Origin: Methanosarcina sp.
GTDB taxonomy: Archaea; Halobacteriota; Methanosarcinia; Methanosarcinales; Methanosarcinaceae
Assembly: GCA_013330315.1 (NCBI GenBank)
Contig: DUIO01000034.1
Coordinates: 2,482-16,746 of the forward strand
Direction: 5' to 3'
Length of the DNA: 14,265 nucleotides
Positions 6,301-13,084 of this stretch are shown here, in pieces. Position 1 is the first letter of the stretch, and each line of letters opens with the position of its first letter. The position numbers and the translations under genes are program-made. A model generated the notes under the pieces. That model saw only the letters and a list, made by a program, of their open reading frames with translations. It was not told where the DNA came from and ran no database searches.

Positions 6301-6753
6301 ATCGGGTTCAATAAAGAAATCATCACTGAGATTGAAATCTTCGCTTCTGCAGACCGCATCTGGCAGATCCTTATGGATTTTGCAGCCTACCCCCAGTGGA
6401 ACCCTTATATAAAGGAAATTAGCGGGGAGGCGAAGGTTGGAAGCAAAATTAAAGTTCACATGAAGCCTGAATGGGAAAAGGGTGTGACTCTTCACCCCAG
6501 GGTTATTCGACTGGAGCCAAGAAAAGAGTTTACCTGGAAAGGAAATTTCTTTTTCCCGGGGTTACTCGATGGAGAGCATAGTTTTATACTTGAAGAGGTT
6601 TCACCTCACAGGGTGCGCTTTATCCAGAAAGAAAAATTTAACGGACTTGCAATTCCTATCATCAGCACTTCATGGTCCATAGAAGAAGGGACGATGCGCA
6701 GTTTTGGGGAAATGAACAATGCCCTTAAAAAGAGGGCAGAAAAAGTCAAATAA
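6301..6753 (+). CDS. SRPBCC (START/polyketide-cyclase-like) domain protein with apparent ATC start
   Basis: Single-domain SRPBCC protein of about 150 residues, a helix-grip fold that holds hydrophobic ligands in a deep pocket. The segments are in family order: first strand and helix (TEIEIFASADRIWQILMDF), the hallmark YPQWNPYIKEISGEAKVGSKIKVHM, then alternating strands (EFTWKGNFFFPGLLDGEHSFILEEV, RVRFIQKEKFNGLA) and a long C-terminal helix (SFGEMNNALKKRAEKV). Starting at ATG 6373 would delete the first strand and half of the first helix, and the length from 6301 is typical of the family. The frame has no standard start codon upstream, and ATC at 6301 sits at ideal distance from AGGAG. The ligand is unknown. 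It is transcribed alone, with a T-run at 6815-6821 downstream. Confidence 0.85.
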   Translation: MGFNKEIITEIEIFASADRIWQILMDFAAYPQWNPYIKEISGEAKVGSKIKVHMKPEWEKGVTLHPRVIRLEPRKEFTWKGNFFFPGLLDGEHSFILEEVSPHRVRFIQKEKFNGLAIPIISTSWSIEEGTMRSFGEMNNALKKRAEKVK

Positions 6754-6900
6754 AATTTAAAGAGCTCTTATCTGTAGTAAGTTATGGACCAATCCTAATT
6801 TCTCTATATGCATATTTTTTTCTGGTCTTTTGTCGGATTTATCCGCAAAAATTCATTTTTTGAATTTGTTTTTAGGCCTAAAATTTCATTTTTCACATCA
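6754..6900 (+). promoter_or_regulatory. Spacer with terminator, stem-loop and 14-bp palindrome
   Basis: After the SRPBCC gene come the palindrome AAGAGCTCTT (6760-6769) and a T-run (6815-6821), a plausible terminator region. Further on, AAATTCA (6849-6855) and TGAATTT (6861-6867) form a 7-bp stem with a T5 loop, and TTTTAGGCCTAAAA (6870-6883) is a perfect 14-bp palindrome. The last lies just upstream of the TATA repeats of the next gene and is a good operator candidate. Confidence 0.45.
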
Positions 6901-6960
6901 TCAGGTATTTATATAGTGTCCTTTGCATGATCAAGCATTTATATAATGTCCTTTATATAT
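6901..6960 (+). promoter_or_regulatory. Tandem 30-bp duplication carrying two TATA boxes
   Basis: Two adjacent 30-bp units (6901-6930 and 6931-6960) match at 23 of 30 positions. Each contains a TATA box (TATTTATATAG and CATTTATATAA) followed by TGTCCTTT. The second TATA box would start transcription near 6966-6970, giving a leader of about 60 nt for the gene at 7029; the first would start 30 nt earlier. The duplication makes a dual promoter or duplicated factor site plausible. Confidence 0.55.
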
Positions 6961-7028
6961 TATACTGGGATTAATATTCTGTAACTTCTGGTTGTATAAA
7001 CGGGTTTTGCGAACTCGGGAAAGCCTGG

Positions 7029-7715
7029 ATGAAAACGAGTCAAGTATTAGGGGGGTTTATATTGGAAGGCATTGCTGTTGGAAAATGTATACGCCTGCTG
7101 TCCAGAATAGGGGATGAAGCTCTTGACAGATTCTGGAGGGATATTTCTGCAGGCAAATATCCGATAATCGATCTTGAAGGCAATATGGGTTATTCGCTTT
7201 CCGACCATGACGGTCTGCTGTTTGTTAGAAACGATTTCAAGACTTCGACTTACGAAGAGTATGAGTTTGTCTTCGGCAACCTTTTCCTGCCGGACACGGT
7301 CCAGGAACTCCTGTCAGGAGATAAAGTGCTGCTTCTAATGGTTTACGGAAAAAAGACCCGGAACCTCTTATTATCCGAACTTGATGCAGATACCAGATAT
7401 ATGCTTGACCTGCCTCACGGGCTCTACTCTTTTTTTGCACTTGTTCTCGATGCAGGAGCCAGGGACCTGCTGGATTCCAGAATCTATGCTGTGGGTTTCC
7501 CCTGCAAAGGAAATATGAACCACCCGGAACTCGAAAAATTTTATCTCGAACATCCTGCTAATATCCGGGAATTTATTGACCCGACACCTATAGATATTAA
7601 TCGTGGGGGGCCTTTCTACCTCAATTTGATTATGGTAGATGCTGAGAGTATCCCTGATTGCCCTACAATTTTCTCTGAGTTTATGCAGGAAGACGAACCT
7701 TCACCTCCCATTTAA
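7029..7715 (+). CDS. Unrecognised protein, 228 residues
   Basis: I do not recognise this family. It has an open frame of 228 codons with codon use like its neighbours, its own promoter region, and a following gene with a separate promoter, so it is very probably real. The protein is acidic and soluble, with no signal peptide or membrane segment. Conspicuous segments are YPIIDLEGNMGYSLSDHDGL, FVFGNLFLPDTVQELL, a hydrophobic strand VLLLMVYGKK, YSFFALVLDAGARDLL and RGGPFYLNLIMVDAESIPD, alternating strands and helices as in an alpha/beta domain. The start is uncertain: ATG 7029 has no clear ribosome site, while TTG 7062 follows AGGGGGG (7049-7055) by 6 nt and would give a protein 11 residues shorter. 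It may be a lineage-restricted Methanosarcina protein; no function is proposed. Confidence 0.8.
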   Translation: MKTSQVLGGFILEGIAVGKCIRLLSRIGDEALDRFWRDISAGKYPIIDLEGNMGYSLSDHDGLLFVRNDFKTSTYEEYEFVFGNLFLPDTVQELLSGDKVLLLMVYGKKTRNLLLSELDADTRYMLDLPHGLYSFFALVLDAGARDLLDSRIYAVGFPCKGNMNHPELEKFYLEHPANIREFIDPTPIDINRGGPFYLNLIMVDAESIPDCPTIFSEFMQEDEPSPPI

Positions 7716-7726
7716 GATAAAAATAG

Positions 7727-7734
7727 TTATATAG
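7727..7734 (+). promoter_or_regulatory. TATA box of the cupin gene
   Basis: TTATATAG is centred about 27 nt before ATG 7757, so transcription should begin at or next to the start codon (leaderless mRNA). It lies 12 nt after the upstream stop codon. Confidence 0.55.
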
Positions 7735-7756
7735 TTGCCAGTTTCAGTATTTCTGA

Positions 7757-8122
7757 ATGCTCCTAAAAACCGAATATGAAAAAGTAGAACCTTACATCAC
7801 AAAAGACGGTTCAATAATTCGTGAACTTATGCACCCTTCAGTCCACGGCAACTCGGAACAGAGCCTTGCCGAGGCCACCGTGGCTGCCGGAGGAAAAACA
7901 ATGCTTCATAAACACCGGCTGACTGAAGAAATCTATCACATCACGGAAGGAAGCGGGATAATGACCCTTGGTGCTCAGGAGTTTGAAGTCAGTTCAGGGG
8001 ATACTGTCTGTATCCAGCCAGAAACGCTGCACAGGATAAGGAATACCGGTGAAAAAGAGCTAAAAATTCTCTGCTGCTGTACGCCGGCGTATTCGCATGA
8101 GGATACGGAACTGATGGAGTGA
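7757..8122 (+). CDS. Small single-domain cupin protein
   Basis: Cupin of 121 residues, a beta-barrel that usually binds a divalent metal. Motif 1 is seen in GGKTMLHKHRLTEEIYHITEG, giving two His and one Glu ligand in the HxH(x)4E pattern. Motif 2 is GDTVCIQPETLHRIRN, giving the third His. All four usual metal ligands are present, so it is likely to bind metal. The N-terminal 35 residues precede the barrel (YITKDGSIIRELMHPSVHGNSEQSLAEATV). A Cys cluster at the end of the barrel (ILCCCTPAYSHED) is notable and might tune metal or redox behaviour. Stand-alone cupins include isomerases, dioxygenases and sugar-binding sensors, and the sequence does not say which. Start ATG 7757 fits the TATA box. 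Transcribed alone. Confidence 0.88.
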   Translation: MLLKTEYEKVEPYITKDGSIIRELMHPSVHGNSEQSLAEATVAAGGKTMLHKHRLTEEIYHITEGSGIMTLGAQEFEVSSGDTVCIQPETLHRIRNTGEKELKILCCCTPAYSHEDTELME

Positions 8123-8445
8123 GTTTTTAAGATTGCTTTTATTGTTTACAAATAACTCTTTTCTTTAATTAAAAAAACGAATTTTTTATCTTTTAGCTTC
8201 TCGTTTTATGAAGATCCCATTCCATCGCAGCTAAATATTCTAGTGATCAGTACTCACATTAATGGTGTTAATATGAGAATTATACCCTGGAATTGTAACA
8301 TGGCTTCCAGGAAAAAATAAAAACAAATTATCCCTTATAAACTCGATCCGTTAATAGTTCCAGAATGTGAATAAAGATCGGTATGGCCAGTAATGTTATA
8401 CGATACTATTTTTTACCTTCCTGCCTACTCCTATCCATAACTTTT
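8123..8445. other. Convergent intergenic region with two inverted repeats
   Basis: 323 nt between the cupin gene (plus) and the methyltransferase gene (minus), both ending here. T-runs follow the cupin stop. CTCACATTAA (8253-8262) and TTAATATGAG (8268-8277) pair over 10 bp with one mismatch and a 5-nt loop. CCTGGAA (8286-8292) and TTCCAGG (8305-8311) form a perfect 7-bp stem with a 12-nt loop; on the minus strand it is preceded, not followed, by a U-tract. I see no gene here. The hairpins may end one or both convergent transcripts. Confidence 0.45.
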
Positions 8446-9483
8446 TCAATCCTTCTCCTCGTACCATTCGTCCCTTGCCTCAACAAGTGCCCTTATATTC
8501 GCAAGCGGAGTCCTCGGTGCGATCCCGCAGCCCGGAGCGAGAATATCCACACCTGCTGAAAGACATTGCTTTGCTTCTGCTTTCACGGCTTCCGGGGTTC
8601 CGAAAAGAAGTGTCTTTGAGGGAGAAATATTCCCTATCAGCCTTGCCCTATTTCCTATAGCCTCTTTTGCAGCTTCCATACTGACTTTTTCTTCAATGCT
8701 AATTGCTTCGAAGCCGCATTCTGAAAGAGAGCCAAGCGAATTGCCGACATCGCCGCAGATATGCAGGATTAAGGGGCCGTTTACTTTTTTGCAGAGGCAT
8801 TTATAAAAAGGCTTTATTGAGTCTTCAAGGACTGAAGGGGGCATCATTCTTGAGCCTACCAGTCCGCCGTCGGGCATGGAGAGGGCATCTGCGCCGTGGT
8901 CGAAAAGGGAGTTTGCGTACTCAATACAGAGTTCAGTGCAGGTTTCCATAAAGGTATTAAAACAATCAGGTTTTTTTAGTGCCCAGATAAGGCAGTTTTT
9001 AACTTCGGTAATGTGGGTAAAAACTGTCAAAGGACCTTCCATGCCTGCAATTAAGGGAATTTCACTTTGCGTTCCTTTTCCGGTTCGGTCTACAAGGATT
9101 TCCGTTGCTTTCAAGACGGCAGGAATTCTTCCTTTTTCCAGCAGTTTCTCAGGCACATTGAGGTTTTCAGGCCCTTTTGAGAAAGGATGTGACAGGACTG
9201 AGGGCTGGATATCCTTTGTGCCCATCCTCACATCACAGCCCATAATTTCTGCAAGCACGGTCAGACAATAGGGATAACGTATGGCTTCGAGGTTTGCAAC
9301 CTCGTGGCCTGCAAGAGCAAGTGCCGCCATTTTTTCAGGGTTGGAGTGGGCTTCCGGCCAGGCTGCCCCTGTTATATCCATCAGTTCCACGGTTCCGGTC
9401 TGAGTTACGGAAAGGGCGTGGACTCTGTCAACCGGGTTTCCATAGATGGCATCAAGAAAGTTTTTCCTGAGATTTCTTTCCAT
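8446..9483 (-). CDS. mtaA: MtaA-family methylcobamide:coenzyme M methyltransferase
   Basis: Zinc enzyme of the MtaA/CmuA (uroporphyrinogen-decarboxylase-like) family that moves a methyl group from a methylated corrinoid protein to coenzyme M, forming methyl-CoM in methanogenesis. 345 residues, the normal length. The zinc motif is intact: His241 and Cys243 in LILHICGDVG, and Cys319 in LAPGCGIAP. The N-terminal signature (SVTQTGTVELMDITGAAWPEAH, IRYPYCLTVLAEIMGCDVRMGTK) is closer to methanol-specific MtaA than to methylamine MtbA as I remember them. GGAG (9492-9495, minus) ends 8 nt before ATG. No mtaB, mtaC or other corrinoid-protein gene is nearby, so the partner is unknown; it could be an extra MtaA isozyme or serve another methyl donor. 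It follows the NACHT-HEAT gene on the same strand after 102 nt with its own AT-rich upstream region. Confidence 0.88.
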   Translation of the reverse strand: MERNLRKNFLDAIYGNPVDRVHALSVTQTGTVELMDITGAAWPEAHSNPEKMAALALAGHEVANLEAIRYPYCLTVLAEIMGCDVRMGTKDIQPSVLSHPFSKGPENLNVPEKLLEKGRIPAVLKATEILVDRTGKGTQSEIPLIAGMEGPLTVFTHITEVKNCLIWALKKPDCFNTFMETCTELCIEYANSLFDHGADALSMPDGGLVGSRMMPPSVLEDSIKPFYKCLCKKVNGPLILHICGDVGNSLGSLSECGFEAISIEEKVSMEAAKEAIGNRARLIGNISPSKTLLFGTPEAVKAEAKQCLSAGVDILAPGCGIAPRTPLANIRALVEARDEWYEEKD

Positions 9484-9491
9484 TTTTCTGG

Positions 9492-9495
9492 CTCC
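9492..9495 (-). promoter_or_regulatory. Ribosome binding site of the methyltransferase gene
   Basis: GGAG on the minus strand, 8 nt before ATG 9483. The upstream minus-strand sequence is AT-rich (TTTAAAAA-like elements around 9515-9540) and probably contains the promoter. Confidence 0.5.
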
Positions 9496-9585
9496 GATAT
9501 TTTTACAATTAAATCTCTTTTTAAAGGATTTTTAAATTAATTTGATTTTTTTCATTAAAATCTGTTCCGTTTAGAATTACTGATC

Positions 9586-12500
9586 TTAGAACTGCGGCAG
9601 GTCTGAAAATGGTCTGGCTTTTAATAACTCTTCCATTTTCATTTCTTCCAGAATTTCAAAAGCAAGGTTTGCTGCAAGTTCATTTTCCGAATCAAGCAAG
9701 GTTTGCATCCTTTCTTTTTCCTCTTTCGTACAGATATTCATAAGGGCTCCGACTGCTTCTGCTTTTACAAAACGGTTCCAGTCATAAAGTGCATTAATCA
9801 GAGGTTCTATAGCTTTTTTCGGTTTTATCCTGCCAAGAGCTTTTGCAGCAGCTAGCCTTGTAAAGTCGTCTTTGTCCGCAAGAGCAAGGATGAGAGGAGC
9901 AACTGCAGTTTCAGCTTTAATCCTACCAAGAGCCTCGGCAGCACCCCATTTTCCTTCATTGCTCTCATCAAGAAGTGCGTCAATAAGGGGTTCTATGGCT
10001 TTTCTTGAATTTATTTTTCCAAGAGAACGGGCAGCTTCCCCTCTTACAAATCCGGTTGTATCGAAAAGCATGGTATCTATCAGGGGTTCTATGGCTTTTT
10101 CAGACTTTGTCTGTCCAAGGGCTTCAGCTGCAAACCGCCTGACAACAGGGTCACTGGCTTTAAGAGCGCTTGCAAGCTGGGGAATGGCTTCTTCGGAGTT
10201 CAGGTACCTTAATACTCCGGCCAGAAGCCTCCTTACCTCATCATCTTCGTCTTCAAGAGCATTAATCAGGGATTGAAAGGCTCTCTCGGGCATGTTTTTA
10301 GATATATTTTCCAGAGTTCTGGCTGCTTCTCTCCTTACAAGCTTATCTTCATCCTCAAATGCACTATCAAGAGAATCAAAGACTTTAGCGGATATGTGGT
10401 CCGAGCTGCCGTTAGAACTCATCTGCCCCAGGGCTCTTAGCGCCCCCTGCCTCACAAACTGATTTTCGGATTCAAGCGCCTGTATCAGCAGCGTCGGAAC
10501 TCGTCTGAATTCAAGCTGCCCGAGTGCTTTTGCAGCTTCTTTTCGGACAAAGCGGTTTTCATCCCCAAGCACAAAAAGAAGCGGGGAAATAGCTTTCCTG
10601 AATCTTATCATTCCCAGTGCCTTTGCCGCTTCCAGGCGGACGAAATGGCTTTCATCGTTGAGCATACTTACCAGGGCATTAGCAGCTGTTTCCGAGTCTG
10701 CTATCTCAGCTCCCCTCTCTCCAAGAGCTTCTGCAGCTGCTTTTCTTACGAACTCGTCTTCATCTGAAAGTGCGGAAACAAGGAGGTCAAGGGCTTTCTC
10801 AGAATCCACAACTCCGAGAGCCTTTGCGGCTTCTCTCCGCACGTAACGGCTTTTATCCCCAAGTATGTCCGTAAATTTCTCAGAGGTTTTGTCAGATTTT
10901 ATTTTCCCGAGTGCTTTTGTAGCCATCCATCTTATAAATTCATCTTCGTCCTGAAGGGCAGCCAGGAATGGTTCCACAGCTCTTTCCGATCCCATCTGCC
11001 CCAGAGCTTCGGCAGCCCCCAACCTGACAAGTTTATTTTCTTCCTGAAACGCTTTTATAAGTGCATCTGCCGCTTCCCGCGGGTTTGCCCTTCCAAGAGC
11101 TCCTATAGCTCCGAACCGAACGAAATCATCTTTAGACCCGAGTGCCAGCACAAGAACCTCAAGAGCCTTTTTTGACCCAACTTTAACAAGCGCATTTGTA
11201 GCTTCCAGGCGTACAGCCCGGTTTCTGTCTTCAAGTGCATCCGTAAGCAGTTCGATTGCTCTTTCAGACCCTATTACGCTGAGAGCCCTTATGGCTTCTA
11301 TCCTTACGGAATAATCTTCATCTCCAAGTGCGGCTGTCAGGTGGGCAAGCGCGGTCTCGGATTTCGTTTTCCCAAGGGTCCTTACTGCTTCTCTTTTAAC
11401 TCCTATGTCCCTGTTCTCAAGCACTTTTGAACTGGCTTCAATCCCACAGGCGCCCATCCTTCCCAGGTTCTGAATTACCCTCACTTTTTCTGCGGTATAT
11501 CGGCTGTCAAGCCTGGCTGCGAGTGTTAAACATAACTTTTCTTTTGTTTCAGGGCTGGCTTTTCCCGTACATTTTGAAGCGAGGTCCAGATTCTCACTTG
11601 AAATTATACAGTTTACCAGTTCATCCCCCGATTCTACCGATTCTACCATTTCCGAAGTAAAAATAATTACGTTTTCCCAATCTGAATGCCTGCATGCTTC
11701 TGAGATATCCGCACCATTTTCAAAGAACGTTTTCAGCTGCAAAGCCGCAAAGTATTCCTGAAAGGATCTGCCTATCTCGAACCTTATTTCAGAATAATTT
11801 ACGGTAAGAAGCCCGAGTTCAAAACAGGTCTTGAGAAGACTTCTTGCTTTTGTTTTTCTGGCTTCTATTTCCTTTTTCTCTGTTCTGCAAGGTTCTCTGC
11901 CGGATTTGTTCTGTTTAGCATGCTTTTCTGCCAGTTCAAGGGCGTAGCTATACTTACATGAAATTCTTTTCCTGCACTGGAGGTTGAATGCAAGTTCCAT
12001 CAGGAAGTTTTCAATCTCAGCCCTTCCTATGTCCGGTTTTTCCGAGCCTGTTATTTCCAGGGATAGGACGTCTTCCGAAGAGGATTCTTTTATTTTGTAA
12101 TGCCTGAAAAGTTCCGAAATGAAAGTCAGATAAAGTTCAGCCTGACCGGAGGGAGTCGAATCGCCGCCGGAAGGAATAAATTTCTGATTGAGTTCCTTCC
12201 TTCCTGCATCCTTCATTCGAGCGATTGAAATCCTTATCCAGAGCTGAAGCAAAAGTGGGTTTCGAATTAAATGATGCGAATTGATTTCTTCCAGGAATCT
12301 GATTTTCAAAAGCTTTGCCTGTCTCTTATTAGGGACATAATTCTCTATAAATAATCCTGCTTTCTCATCTGATAATTTTTCAAGCTCGCAAACCGCAAAT
12401 GTACTTTTTATGCTTCCTGAAGGCCCGTGTCTTGATGCAATAACATATCGGCAGTCTTCATAATCTGAGGCAAAGCCGGAAACCTCTTCAAAAGGAGAGA

Positions 12501-12984
12501 AACCATCCGACGGTATAAGCATGTCAAGCCCGTCCAGAAGCAGCAGAGCTTTTCCTTCCAGTAATTTTTCAAAATCAGATTCAGAGATTCCTTTTTGCTG
12601 TACTTTTTTTTTCAAATAATCATAGAAAGAACCTTTAACATAGGAATCAAGAGGTACATACAGCGGGATGTATTCTCCTCTTCCCTCAATACAGTCCCTG
12701 GCAAAAACTGAATTCAGCCATTTAAGCGTACTTGTCTTTCCGGAGCCTGCCTCTCCGTAAACTATAAGGCGTTTTTCTTTTTCTATAAGCTGCGAGATTT
12801 CGAATTCATGGACCAGAGAGAGATTCTCTTCAAAAAGCCGGCGCGTAATTGGTAATATTTCCCTGGCAGATAGTTCTATATAGGAATTATATAGTTCGTC
12901 CACGTTTTCGAGCATTATGTTTTTCAGGTAATTTCTCAGTCCTTCGTCTGAATTTCTCTCAATCTCCTGCACAGGATCCCCCAC
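9586..12984 (-). CDS. NACHT NTPase with a long HEAT-repeat array (NLR-like STAND protein)
   Basis: Large cytosolic ATPase of 1132 residues. Residues 1-70 form a short helical lead-in and contain no recognisable effector domain. The NACHT domain follows: Walker A GEAGSGKT (77-84), Walker B LLLLDGLDML (147-156), an Arg-bearing sensor strand YVIASRHG (180-187), RNPLLLQLW (241-249) and a winged-helix-like end containing FQEYFAALQL (408-417). From about residue 497 to 1115 come about 19 HEAT/PBS-lyase-type repeats of mostly 31 residues (consensus VRxEAAxALGxxxSEKAIEPLIxALxDED); two have insertions of 5-8 residues. The design, a nucleotide-driven switch plus a superhelical binding surface, is that of STAND sensors, including prokaryotic NACHT antiviral proteins; the target and output are unknown. 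GTG 12984 is the longest start but lacks a ribosome site; GTG 12972 (Val5), preceded by GGGGGAT, is an alternative. The alpha/beta hydrolase gene lies 100 nt upstream on the same strand. Confidence 0.92.
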   Translation of the reverse strand: MGDPVQEIERNSDEGLRNYLKNIMLENVDELYNSYIELSAREILPITRRLFEENLSLVHEFEISQLIEKEKRLIVYGEAGSGKTSTLKWLNSVFARDCIEGRGEYIPLYVPLDSYVKGSFYDYLKKKVQQKGISESDFEKLLEGKALLLLDGLDMLIPSDGFSPFEEVSGFASDYEDCRYVIASRHGPSGSIKSTFAVCELEKLSDEKAGLFIENYVPNKRQAKLLKIRFLEEINSHHLIRNPLLLQLWIRISIARMKDAGRKELNQKFIPSGGDSTPSGQAELYLTFISELFRHYKIKESSSEDVLSLEITGSEKPDIGRAEIENFLMELAFNLQCRKRISCKYSYALELAEKHAKQNKSGREPCRTEKKEIEARKTKARSLLKTCFELGLLTVNYSEIRFEIGRSFQEYFAALQLKTFFENGADISEACRHSDWENVIIFTSEMVESVESGDELVNCIISSENLDLASKCTGKASPETKEKLCLTLAARLDSRYTAEKVRVIQNLGRMGACGIEASSKVLENRDIGVKREAVRTLGKTKSETALAHLTAALGDEDYSVRIEAIRALSVIGSERAIELLTDALEDRNRAVRLEATNALVKVGSKKALEVLVLALGSKDDFVRFGAIGALGRANPREAADALIKAFQEENKLVRLGAAEALGQMGSERAVEPFLAALQDEDEFIRWMATKALGKIKSDKTSEKFTDILGDKSRYVRREAAKALGVVDSEKALDLLVSALSDEDEFVRKAAAEALGERGAEIADSETAANALVSMLNDESHFVRLEAAKALGMIRFRKAISPLLFVLGDENRFVRKEAAKALGQLEFRRVPTLLIQALESENQFVRQGALRALGQMSSNGSSDHISAKVFDSLDSAFEDEDKLVRREAARTLENISKNMPERAFQSLINALEDEDDEVRRLLAGVLRYLNSEEAIPQLASALKASDPVVRRFAAEALGQTKSEKAIEPLIDTMLFDTTGFVRGEAARSLGKINSRKAIEPLIDALLDESNEGKWGAAEALGRIKAETAVAPLILALADKDDFTRLAAAKALGRIKPKKAIEPLINALYDWNRFVKAEAVGALMNICTKEEKERMQTLLDSENELAANLAFEILEEMKMEELLKARPFSDLPQF
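9640..11496 (-). repeat. DNA region encoding about 19 HEAT repeats (~93-bp period)
   Basis: The coding DNA repeats with a period near 93 bp, visible as recurring words for ALG and RREAAKAL. Repeats 7-11 and 15-18 are the most alike in protein (for example KALGRIK and EALGRIK, SEKAIEPLI and SRKAIEPLI), suggesting later local duplication. Such tracts can gain or lose units by recombination. Confidence 0.8.
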
Positions 12985-13084
12985 ATTGTTTGTAAAAAAG
13001 GTTTCAGCTTTTCATTTCTGTTCTTTTTTTCAGGGGGCTTTTCTTCATTTATGAACTGCAATCTGTTTTCGTTCATGCGGAATG

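Noticed and set aside
6373..6375. ATG as the SRPBCC start
   Set aside because: The upstream in-frame sequence encodes the first strand and helix of the fold, and the ribosome site fits 6301.
8703..9271. Plus-strand open frames opposite the methyltransferase gene
   Set aside because: The minus-strand gene has full family motifs and a ribosome site; these are shadow frames.
9872..10276. Plus-strand open frame opposite the HEAT array, rich in Ser, Arg and Ala
   Set aside because: It mirrors the repetitive codons of the HEAT array, as do the frames at 10658-10846 and 11427-11660; there are no protein motifs or start signals.
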